This document shows positions 33,101-45,100 of a stretch of DNA of 64,000 nt, piece by piece (position 1 is the stretch's first letter; the number at the start of each line of letters is the position of its first letter). Both the position numbers and the translations under genes were made by a program. The notes under the pieces were generated by a model that saw only the letters and a list, made by a program, of their open reading frames with translations, ran no database searches and was not told the DNA's origin. The stretch comes from Parapristionchus giblindavisi (Eukaryota > Nematoda > Chromadorea > Rhabditida > Diplogasteridae): positions 372,001-436,000 of the forward strand of contig CALSFV010000300.1 of assembly GCA_943737045.1 (NCBI GenBank), given 5' to 3'.

Positions 33101-36100
33101 CTAAGGAATGAATTGGAGAGGGAAAGAAAGAAGAGTAGATCAGACTATAGATGTATTGATTGACTTTTGTTATTCAAATCTTTGAGTGTTCCTTGTTTTA
33201 TCGAGAGATTTCTGAAATAGTTGAATCTTTCAATCAACACTGACAAACTTTATGACAGATTGGATGCATGAACATCAGAAAGCACACTGGAAAATTATTT
33301 TTAAAAACATAAAAATTCAAGTGTAAAAATCGTGCAAAACAAGTCGCGTCGGCGGGGATCGAACCCGCCGCACAAAAGTTGTACGCGGCATCTTTACCAC
33401 TGCGCCACCACAAGCTCGGAGAGGTAGCGAGCAGAACTACCACATTATTGCACGGCAATTGCCTGGCCATTAGACGACAATTTCGTTAAAAAAATTGCCC
33501 AAACTTTGAATTTTTTTTACTCCGGGTACAGAGCCCTTCAGGATTTTTTAAGCACACCTTCTTAATCTACAGAGAAAGGGCTTTCTAATAAGCTATGAAC
33601 CGTCGCTTTTCGCCGACTTAAGGCCTATGAGACTCCTTGTAAGATGGACTTACAATGAGAGATGCGAGAGATGGACTTACAATGAGAGATGATGAATCTT
33701 GTCAATTTTTGTCAAATGTTCTCACAATTTTCCACAAATGTTTCACTTTTTGTCGTTTTAATGGTACTTTGTTTTAAATTAAATTTTTTTTGATTTTTTG
33801 AGAAAAATTCAAAAAAACTTTTGATTTTGAATTTTTTGAAATGGCCAAAAAAATCAAAAAAAATTCAAAAAATCAAAATCAAAAATCCCAGCCCTGGTCC
33901 GAAGAACTGATTTTGCTTTGAATTATCACTGGCCTAGCAGTGATCTCCCGCAGGACTTCGTGTGCTTTAAATAACGGGTCTTTACCTTTAGTTTTTTTTT
34001 TACTCAGGTGTGCCTTCACGCTCCCTGCAAGCTACTATGCCAGATTTGGACTCGGAGAATCATCTCCCACACACTGTCGTTGCGAGCAAGGCCAAATCAT
34101 ATCATGGTTCGTTGTTTTTCAAATTTCGATCATTTGATTTTCAATTTCATGATTTTCGAAGTCTGTTTTTCAGAGTTCTATTTCGGTATAATACTTAAAA
34201 CTGATCCGCTTGACCGTGTTGCCTTGGTAAGGTGGTTCCAGAGAGATGTCAGGAGTAAGGATAGATTCAAAATCACGGTGACTTTTCACAATTTCTGAAA
34301 TTTGATAAAATCGTATCATTAAGAGACCGGCTCGGTAAGACTGGAGCATGGTCCGGACATTCGCCAAGACTTTCGATCTGGGCCTCAATACTTTCATTAT
34401 AGACACATACCGGGGGGAGACCGATGAAAGTTATAGTGAAAATGCCCTTAGGCTCAAACCCGGCTCACATATGTCACATTAAGTAAAAAATTGAAAAATT
34501 CATATCTTTTCAATCGTGATAGCTAGGACATTTATTTCTTTTTATTAGTGAATAACATGTCATGCACTCCTACAAACACTGATGAACATTAATATCATAT
34601 CGTTCTGAATATGTTTTTTCGTGTCTGATTTTCAGAATTTTCTTCTTCTATCCTCGTTGAACAGATAACGCAAGTAATGACATAGTGCATATTGTAGCCC
34701 TGACGATTGTGTACATGGTGGTCACATTCCCTTGGCCAGCCAACATTACGCAGGCATCGAGAATTGCAACAGAATGTGAGATATGTGTAAATTGCAAAAA
34801 TCGAAAATTAAATTTCTTGAAATTCTCAAGAGTAAGAGGTAGCTTTATTATGTCATTTTACTCGTAGTGATGCGCGTACATAGGAAAAATATACAAATAG
34901 ACTCGGACTGCATTTTAAAAAAATTGAGAAAAATAATTATTTTATTTTTATTTTTTTTCAATTCCCACATTCAGTCGACCGTCAAGGCAAGTTGATTAAT
35001 AGGGAGGATGGAGGCTAATACATGTGCATTTGCAAAAACGACTGCAACGTGAAAAATCGTCGTTTCGCAGATCTCGAATTTATTTTTATAATTATCAAAC
35101 TTGAATATTTAAATGTTTCTTTCATATAAATCGGTTGGAAGGCGGCGTATGGCAACCAAAGTTGTACCATTGTTATCAGTAGGAGTGTATGCTATTAGAC
35201 TACCGTAACCGTCAGGAATCATCAACAAAATTTTTTTTCAGTCAGCCCATGATTCTCAACCATGACACGGGGTTCATGGTTGAGAATGGCTGAGGTCGAA
35301 AAATTCATGATGATCCCAGACCAAATACTATTTGGCATTATATCAACAGTGGGCCAACTTTTATTTTTATGAATACCATAACTCGAATTACCGTAATCTA
35401 GCTACCGTATCCTATAATAATGTGGTGAAATTCTCGGACAATTCAGGTGTGTGCATTACTATTACGGTAATTCGAGCTGGTATCCATAAAAATAAATGCC
35501 GAATAGTATTTGGTCTGGTATCATCATGAATTTTTCGACCTCAGCCATTCTCAACCATGAACCCGGGTCATGGTTGAGAATCATGGGTCGACTGAAAAAA
35601 GTTAGTTCGCGATTCCTGACTATTACTGTAGTATAATATCGTACTCTCCTACTGATAACAATGGTACAGCTTTGGTTGCTGAACGCGACCTTCCAGCCGA
35701 TTTATATGAAAGAAACAAATAAATTTTCAAGTTTGATAATTATAAAAATTTATTCGAGATCTGCGAAACGACGATTCTTCACGTTGCAGTCGTTTCTGCA
35801 AACGCACTTGCATCAGCCACCATCCGCCCTATGAATCAACTTGACTTGACGGTCGACTGAATGTGGGAGTTGAAAAAATAAAAATAAAATAATGATTTTT
35901 CTAGTTTTTTTTATTTTTTTTAAAATGTAGTCCGAGTCTACTTGTATATTTTTCCTGTGCACTCGCATTGCTACGAGTAAAATTACATAATAAAGCTACC
36001 TCTTACTCTTTCGAATTTCAAGAATTTTAATTTTCGATTTTTGCAATTTACACATTTCTCACATTCAGTTGCAATTCTCGATGCCTGCGAAATGTTGGCT

Positions 36101-39100
36101 GGCCAAGGGAATGTGACCACCATGTACATAATCGTCAGGGCTACAATATGCACAATGTCATTACTTGCGTTATCTGTTCAACGAGGATAGAAGAAAAAAA
36201 TTCTGAAAATCAGACACGAAAAAACATACTCAGAACGATATGACATTAATGTTCAGCAGTGTTTGTAAGAGTTCATGATATGTTATTCACCAATAAAAAG
36301 AAATAAAAGTCCTAGAAATCACAATTGAAAAGTTATGAATTTTTCAATTTTTTTATTTTATGTGACATATGTGAGCCGGGTTTGAGCCTAAGGGCATTTT
36401 CACTATAACTTTCATCGGTCTCCCCCCGGTATGTGTCTATGATGAAAGTATTGAAGCCCAGATCGAAAGTCTTGGCGAATGTCCGGCAGGGGGTCAAAAT
36501 GCTCGAGACTTTCCGAGCCGGTCTCTTAAGAGAGATGGCCGTTAAGACTCGACCACCCCCCGGACACGTGAGCTAGCAATGAGAACTGGGAGTCCATACT
36601 TGGGTGTTAGGAGTGCCCCCGGCCCTTATTACAAAAAAACGGATGAAATTTCCTGTTTGTGCCCTCAGGCTAAACCACTTTTTTGATTCAAAATTTTTGT
36701 TTTTTTTTCGGACAAATCATCCCTTGTATTAGTGAGTGCCCAAAATTTCCGACCAGGTATTGTAGCCTAAGCAATTCTGCATTGAATGCATGAATTTTCG
36801 AAAATCAACGATTTTCATATTTATTATGTACATTGCAAAGCACTTAGATAGGATGTTACAGAAAGCAAGTTCGAAACTGATTCAAACACAATTCTGATTT
36901 TTCACAAGCAATCAGAATGAAAATTTTCTGATTGAGCATTGGCTGAATATTATTCACATCATTAGTACTTCACAATAAGCCACATAAATGAAAACATTTC
37001 AAGCTTGAGAAATTTTGAAATTTTCAGACCATGACCCCCGGGTCATGAAAATCGAAATTTTGAAATTGATCCAAGTGATGGGATTCTTGTGTCATTTTAC
37101 TCGTCTCACCTCTAAACTTTGAGTGGACCACAATTCCTCACCAATCGTTTGGAAAATACAGCATTTGTTCGGGAAAACCATCGATGACGGAAGTTCGAGC
37201 AAAAAATTCGACAAAATGGTCGATCGTGAAGATCCCAGTTTTGAGTTAAATAAATGCAGAATTGCTTAGGCTACAATACCTGTGGCCCATGCAATCTATC
37301 AAAAGTTCGCGAAGAAATGTCGGAACAAAGTTGCGAACTTTTTCTCTAATTCTCTCAAAATCCCATGCTATTTTCACAAAGAAAAAAGTTCGTCAAAAAG
37401 ATGCGAACAAAGATGCGAACAAAGTTCGCAACTTTCTGACGAGGTGTTAGAGAAATGGAGAAATAGCGTGCAATTTGAAGAGGTGCAGAAAAAGTAAACG
37501 GGCGTTTACTTAAAGTTGCGACGAAAGTTTAATTTACAAAAGTGATAGTGTGATGTATAAATTGCTATTACTCAGGTCTCGATGAAAGTGTGTTCAATAA
37601 TTTATAAATATTTTTTGCGAAAACACTTATTATTTACACGAAAACTTCACAGGAAATCATGTGCATTCTCAGTCACAGTCGTCCGAATTCTTTGAGAGCG
37701 CGGAGCAGCTGAAAAACATGTTCGAAGTTCGAAGTAAACACACGCGTTGCGACCGCGAGCGCGTGACCTGACTGACTGTTCTCTCCTTCACTTTCCGCTT
37801 TCCGATACACTTGTGTGCTTTTATGTACTTTCATTCACATTTAAATGTGCTAACGTTCATCTATATGTCCTGTTTGTTGCTTGATATTGATTGATTGTTT
37901 TGCAATTCCTTTTCATTTGCAGCGAGTAGCTTTCGCCTCCTTCGGCGTCTCCATCACGTCCTCATTGTCGTCCTCAAAATCCGCCGGCGTGTACGTATCA
38001 GGCTACTCCGTATGTCTCGTCACACAGCTGTCGTCCCAATGTATGTCATCCGCGGCAGCTCACAGTCGTCAGGTAATTTCATTACTTTTGTTATTACTAT
38101 TCATTATATTAATAGTAACGATATAAGTACGTCACAAGCGTGGACGGAGACCGTTAATCAAAGGAACTTATCCTGCGCTTGTGACGTCACATTTTCCCCT
38201 CTGGTCGTGTGTTATTGATTGTTTGATTTGTAATAATGTAAAGTTATTCAACTCTTCTAACAGATAAAGATAGCTAAATTCCCGCCCTTTTGGTGCGATT
38301 TCAGCTCTTTCAAATGAAAGTCAAGAGGAAGCTTCACTTGCCACACCTAGTAGCTATCAGTCTCGCCACACCTAGTAGCACTGATCAGTTTATGCCACAC
38401 CTAGTAGCTTGCCACACCTAGTAGCTATCGGCCACGCCACACCTAGTAGCACCGATTCAAAATACGAAAGGAAACGGAAATAAATTGGATCAAGTGTATT
38501 CAAGAGAAACTACCCTTAGAATGTAACGCAAGATCAACTGGATGATCAACAAAGGTGATTTATCTACAGTCTCACAATAAACAACGAATCCTACGTAAAG
38601 TCAAGAAAAGAGAGAGAACAAATTACGTCACGTCTCACAACGAGCGTGGTAACAAGAACTGAACAAGAAAATTACGAAATCAGAAAAGGGGAAGTCTTAG
38701 GAAAAAGCAGAAGGTAAGTTACACCATAAATGGTAAAGAACGGAAGTCGGACCGAAGAAAAAGCAGAAAGGTAACTACGGTAACACTGGACTCAATAAAT
38801 ATAATGAAGTGAAATTGAAATGAATATATAACGTGATAAATAGCGATAAGTAAACATAATTTACAGATGATTAGGGTTGGGCGGACCCCATAACATGCCC
38901 TCCTTTTCTTTAAGCGTGTCCTCACGCGTCCTTCTTGACCTCCACGGGATAAGGAACAGCGAACGGCGAAACGAGCGGTGAAACGATAACGAACGTGGCG
39001 ACGTTGACGGCGATGGCAGTTGACTGACGACGATGGCACGAGTTGGCGACAACTATGGCACGGGTGTAGAAGACGACGGCAAGGGTGTAGATGACTTTGC

Positions 39101-42100
39101 AGGTGACAACGACGACGAACATGACGTTGAACGAAGCAACTACTGACACGCTTCCTCCTCTGAGGAGCACGGGCTCTCGTGATGTCGAGGCGAAGCTCTT
39201 GTCGGGTTCTCGCGGGACCTTCTTCTTCCTGCAATTCGACTGTTCGAACACCATAGCTCTATACAGTAACCCACAAGACATCTCCTCATCACAAGCCTCA
39301 CTTATGTACCCACTGATGATACATCTATTCACACTGTCACAATCATATCCCACAGATACCGTAACAGACTTAGATTCATTACCCACAGGCACTCTCACAT
39401 CATGATGACTATTGTTGACTCTATCAACCATCTTATCATCCAGCAATATACAATCTTCCTTCAATTGATCATCTAGTCCCATAACAGGTACAGTTCCCTT
39501 ACACACTAGAACTCCCGCAATACTATCTCCATCAATAATATCCTCATCCTTCTTATCCATACCATCTTCCTTCAATCGAACTTTAGGTCCTTCAACCATA
39601 TCTCCAAGAATATCATCCATATCCTTCATATTCATACAATCTTCCTTTAATCGAACCTTAGTTCTCTTAACAGATGCAGTCTCTTTACACACTCTTTCAA
39701 CAATATCTCCATCAATAATATCCTTCTCATTCTTAATCATACCATCTCTCCTAGATAGAATACCTCTTTCCATTCCACTATCCATCTCATTAGGTATAAC
39801 ACAGCTCGAAACGACCGCCTCAATCTTAATACTCTCTTCACTTCCATCGACTACTTCATCAACTACAGTATCCTCATCCTTCTCCCTCAACTCTATTCCT
39901 TCTGCCTCCAGAATACCTTGTGCCAACACAATGCACGGACTATTCGTCTCCGTGCAAGCAGATTCATCATTAAATGGATTACCCCCTTCCATTTCTACAT
40001 CAGCTACTATATTCCCGACGATCTTCACCTGATCTTCACGAGCATCAGTGACATCGGAATCCTCAACCTCTACGACCACTACTACCACATCCTTAGCCGT
40101 ATCATTAACCATATTCGCCTCGAAATCCTCATCAAGGCGCACTTCAACATCTAATCCCTTAATATCGCCTCGAACCATAACCGTGTTTGTCCCATTCCAC
40201 TCTGGAACACGCACAGTCGTATCACCATCCTCGACTGCTTCTTCATCAGTCAAGAGTATCTGTTCTCCTTTATCAGGAGAACCACCACCAACAATAACCG
40301 CTCCCAAATCATTTCGTGCACTCTTTAGCACGACAGCATCATTTCCACTACACATATCAACTACTTCATCTTTTACAATCAACTCCATTCCCATTGCGTC
40401 TAAGGCACTCTGCCCCAACAGGATGCACGGAATCTTCTTCTCAGTTACAAAGAAGCCAACTTTACATCGCCTTCCTCTCTCCATATTCACATCAACACAA
40501 ATTGTTCCAACTAATTTCACCCGATTACCTAGAGCATCAGTGAATCCAGTAATCCTATCATCAATTACTACTCCGGCCATACCCTTGACCGTATCAAAAT
40601 CAATCAAATTCACTTCGGCGCCCGTGTCCAAACAAGCGTCTACTTTTACTCCTCCAATAGTTCCATGCACAGTCTTGAATCTCTTGATAAACTTGCAGTG
40701 ACTATCCTCAACCTCATCTTCTGCCTGCTTCTCTTCATTCTCTTTACAGGTATTCTCGACTACGCTTTGATCTTCTTGCATAGGTACTTCTCTCACATCA
40801 TTCACTTGTGTACAGATGACATTGTACAATCTTGGAGCATTTTCCTTCGACTCTCTCTGATCCGTGGGAGGCTGCTGCGAACGAGCATCCTGAGGTTCGA
40901 ATCTCGGGGCATGATGATTGTACGGGAATGCTCCTTGCTGCACACCTGTTCGTACTTGATGTTCATCCACAGGTCGATTACTGTACATACTCTGATTGTA
41001 TGGCTGATTCCATGATGTCGGTGGACGACCATTCCATCTTCCAGTAGTACACACTGTTGATATGTGGCCAACGCCACCACAATTTCGACACGTAATCATG
41101 CTTCGATTCGGTGGAGCCGTGTAACCTCCATTCCTCCATTCACGTCCATTATCATTATCATTCAATCTTCGATCTATGTATTCAGATCTCTGTATGACCT
41201 TCTTCAGCTCTTCATAGGATCCTCCATCATCAAACAGCTTCAGTAGTTCTTTATACTCCTTATGTTGATCGTAGATGAGCATGAACTTCTTCCTCCTATT
41301 CTTCTCGAGACTTTCACTATCCTCTCCATACATCTTCATGGTGAAGTATTCGATGTCATCACTGACCTCCGTAACACTTCTACCTTCCGCTGAGATCGCA
41401 CCCAACTTTCTCTCATACTCAAGTTCAGCATATTGGGATCCACCCATACACCTATCTCTCAACCATTCTAGACATTCTCTTATCCCTTTGCAATCATACT
41501 CTTTCGGCAACGACCTGTACTCATTTCGGGCCTTTCCAACAAGTGACTCTCTCAACAGAATCTTCGAATCATGATCACTCATACGACCATATCGTAACAA
41601 GAAACCATCCTTGAATATATCCCATCTTTCTCGTGAACCATCATAATGAGCTAATAGTGGTAATTCGGAAAGGGATACCCTCGGGACATCACTACATTGT
41701 CTAACAACATCCTTTACCCCCGCAACCGTATCAGAATAAGAACTGTTCTCACTTGTTCTTTCCTCCGATCCACGAACTCCTTGTTGATGCAAGCGTCGCG
41801 GCCTTGGCTCCGGGGACTCCAGTATCGATTGATTCCATCGTTCGTTCTCGAGATGTTTATTCGCCGAACGATCCTGTAATCGATCTTTCGTCACTTCGGT
41901 CTCTTTATGACGTAATCGATCATGCTCAGGATTGTATCTGTACTCACGTTGTTCAGCAATGAACAGCCTCTGCTGCATGTCTTCTATCTGCTTACGAGCT
42001 GTACGAAGATCAGCTTCTCTGGCAGCAAGATCCGATTGGGCCTCTCTCAACTTCCTCTCCATAGCCTCCGCATCCTCCTTGACCTTCGATCTGTCCTGCA

Positions 42101-45100
42101 ATTCAGTTCTTGCTTCAAGGAATTGACTAACAAGATCATTCATACTATTAAGTTCCACTGAATGCAAAGCACTTTTAAGTATCCTTTCAAATCGATTTCT
42201 CTCTGTGATTACAGTATTATAAATATCTCTCCATTTAGAATCACTGCACACCAAAACATCATACTTCTCTCTCAATTCTTTCAGGTCAAACAGATTCGTT
42301 CCTGCTAACGTATCAGTAATGATTTGAGTGAGCCCTTCTCCCTCACCTCCAGTTCTCTCTCTCAATTGTCTACTCTGTTCGACAAGAAAACTATTCATTT
42401 CCACCAACTCTTCGTCGACTTCTTTCATTCCATCATTCCAGACCTTCTCGAGCTCTTTCACAGCTAGTTTAGAACCACCTTTGTTCACTTCTCTAGTCAC
42501 AAGATTGTTTACGAGATCGCTCAACTTCTCTCGCAATCGTCTCAGAAACAGTTCAGGATCATTCATATTCTCTCTCTTATTTCTAGAGTTAGATCTCGTA
42601 CGAATATAACGATCTTGTACCTTTGGAGGAGCTGCTACTGGTTGTCTTGCTCCTTCGATCACCTCAGTTACTATGGCAGCGGGCGGAAGAATAGCTTCGT
42701 TCCCCCCCGGCGCCGTTTCATCGTTGGTGATGACATCGTTGATGTTGAGGTTTTGTTCGTCGTCGTAGCTCATTCCCGCCCCACGTTCGGTTTCATCACC
42801 GAGTAGATGTTCTTCATCCAAATCATCAAAGTTACTCATCATGCCTGATGAATCTGCAGTGAGGCAATCAATCAATTACTCGTCTCAATTAATAATGATG
42901 ATGCAATAGTCACCACGACACGTAATCACGCAATTATCACCACGAAAATCACGCAAACGACACGAGAATCACACGATTCGCTCGCAAAATACGATCAGTA
43001 ATAAGTCTCTCTCAGTTCAAGGCCGGCTCAGCCCCCATGTAAAGTTATTCAACTCTTCTAACAGATAAAGATAGCTAAATTCCCGCCCTTTTGGTGCGAT
43101 TTCAGCTCTTTCAAATGAAAGTCAAGAGGAAGCTTCACTTGCCACACCTAGTAGCTATCAGTCTCGCCACACCTAGTAGCACTGATCAGTTTATGCCACA
43201 CCTAGTAGCTTGCCACACCTAGTAGCTATCGGCCACGCCACACCTAGTAGCACCGATTCAAAATACGAAAGGAAACGGAAATAAATTGGATCAAGTGTAT
43301 TCAAGAGAAACTACCCTTAGAATGTAACGCAAGATCAACTGGATGATCAACAAAGGTGATTTATCTACAGTCTCACAATAAACAACGAATCCTACGTAAA
43401 GTCAAGAAAAGAGAGAGAACAAATTACGTCACGTCTCACAACGAGCGTGGTAACAAGAACTGAACAAGAAAATTACGAAATCAGAAAAGGGGAAGTCTTA
43501 GGAAAAAGCAGAAGGTAAGTTACACCATAAATGGTAAAGAACGGAAGTCGGACCGAAGAAAAAGCAGAAAGGTAACTACGGTAACACTGGACTCAATAAA
43601 TATAATGAAGTGAAATTGAAATGAATATATAACGTGATAAATAGCGATAAGTAAACATAATTTACAGATGATTAGGGTTGGGCGGACCCCATAACAATAA
43701 TCGTGTCGTTTGCAGCGTGTCGCAGTCAATGCGGGCGCCCCTGCATCGGCGCCATGAATCGTTCTCAGAACCTACGGTGAGCATCACACTCTTGTACTAT
43801 GTATATTATTATTGCTTTTGACGTTTTTTTTACTCCTTTATGATTCAAGATCTATTTGGAAAATGCTTAAAACGTGAAGATGACGGGTGTTACTTGTAGA
43901 AGTTCTTGATAGCATCAGGCAAGATATAAAAGTAGCACATCAACTAGAAAACGCACAACCAAGGATCGTTGTCTTCCTTTTTTTACTAATTATTATCACT
44001 GGCCTAGCAGTGATGACTCGTAGGACTTCGTGTGCCTTGAATAACGGGTTGTGCCTTTACCTTTTATCTTTGTTTCATTTGCAGTTGACGGTATCTAGGA
44101 GGCGGCGTTGTCGACGGACGAACTGGGTGACCAGTACTGCATGATGGGCCCGTACAGTGAGGAGCGCGCCAATATGGAGATAGAGGAGCCGGAAGCGGAC
44201 GCGGCGCCCATGCGCTACGCGCTCGATGAGGGAGATTGGATTGCAGGTGGGTGATGATCAAAATACATTACGTCTGATGGTTGTAGTTTGATGAGTATGG
44301 TTTAAATATCTTGGTTAAAGTGTGACACCCTTTTGTTTTTTGCCGACTCGTTCTTCGCCCAAGCGGCAAGTTTCCCTGATTGTGATTTGATCAAACTAGA
44401 ATGTATTCTGATTGCAGGTTAAGTACGGTAGATGGCTGATCGACGGCTACCCGAAGGTCGTGATCTTCGACATTGGATCGGCATGGAAGCTGGACCAGTG
44501 TAAGGTGAATTATTGATTGATTTGTCGATCTTTTGGTCTTTGAAACTCTTGATCCCTCAACTATACGTTATCGATCTATTATCTCTTGTTAGTGTCTATC
44601 TGGGCATTTTGATTTACGCTGTCTGCTATTGATTTACTCCTTTTACGGAACGTTATTAATTTATACTAATCGATTATCGATTGATTATTGATTAATCGCA
44701 CTGATTGTAGGCAAAGCTATTGGAGGTGACGCACATTGACGGAAGGATCGCGAGAGCAACGACTGCCTCATCCTCGACTTCATGGTGGCCATCTTCCTGC
44801 AGAAGGTACTGTAGTTTGCTTTTTTGTAATTTGTAGTCTGATCAGATTGTTGTTGATTTTGTAGTTTGCAAACAATATCCATTTGCAGCTTGAGCAGCGC
44901 GCCTCTGCTGATCGACCGGCATTTGTGCTGCTACAATTTCACGAGTTGCAGGTATCGATTGAGTAGTATGGCTACCATATCCTTGAATTTATCGATTGAT
45001 TGCAACCGTACACATTAAAGTAGAAGATCATACATTTTCGGGGCCTTCGCCGAATTATTTTTATATAGTGGATCGATTTAGAAAAATCGTTATTTTTCGC

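Larger units (their letters stand above)
32139..33641. repeat. Inverted repeat with mirrored tRNA-like arms
   Basis: ACAAGGAGTCTCATAGGCCT at the left is inverted at 33641. Each arm includes CTACCTCTCCGAGCTTGTGG and the tRNA-like core. The arms are highly similar, which suggests a young or conversion-maintained structure. Confidence 0.75.
31549..33896. mobile_element. hAT-like non-autonomous element with nested palindromes
   Basis: TIR CAGGGCTGG and CCAGCCCTG, with an exact 8-bp target duplication GTCCGAAG at 31541-31548 and 33897-33904, typical of hAT. Inside is a second inverted repeat 32139-33641 bearing a tRNA-like sequence in each arm, and inside that the E-derived hairpin. It lies wholly in the UBE2O-like intron 31327-34007. 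No transposase. Confidence 0.85.
38237..43696 (-). mobile_element. LTR retrotransposon, Gag-protease only, recently inserted
   Basis: Two 659-bp direct repeats starting TGTAAAG and ending TAACA (plus-strand view) bound a 4142-bp interior. ATAA at 38233-38236 and 43697-43700 is the target duplication (AATAA if the terminal A is shared). I see no difference between the LTRs, implying a young insertion. Sense strand is minus. Interior: primer site next to the 5' LTR, one Gag-protease ORF covering 95 percent, and a purine tract before the 3' LTR. Reverse transcriptase, RNase H and integrase are absent, so mobilisation would need enzymes in trans. Inserted in an intron of the glycogen synthase/E3 segment. 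Confidence 0.92.

Noticed and set aside
38338..38460. CRISPR-like array (five identical repeats with spacers)
   Set aside because: Repeats are 14 bp with 3-15 bp linkers inside an LTR of a eukaryotic retrotransposon. It is not a CRISPR architecture.
40048..40701. 217-aa plus-strand ORF
   Set aside because: It is antisense to the Gag-protease ORF, Ser/Thr-rich because the sense strand encodes acidic residues, and has no independent signal.
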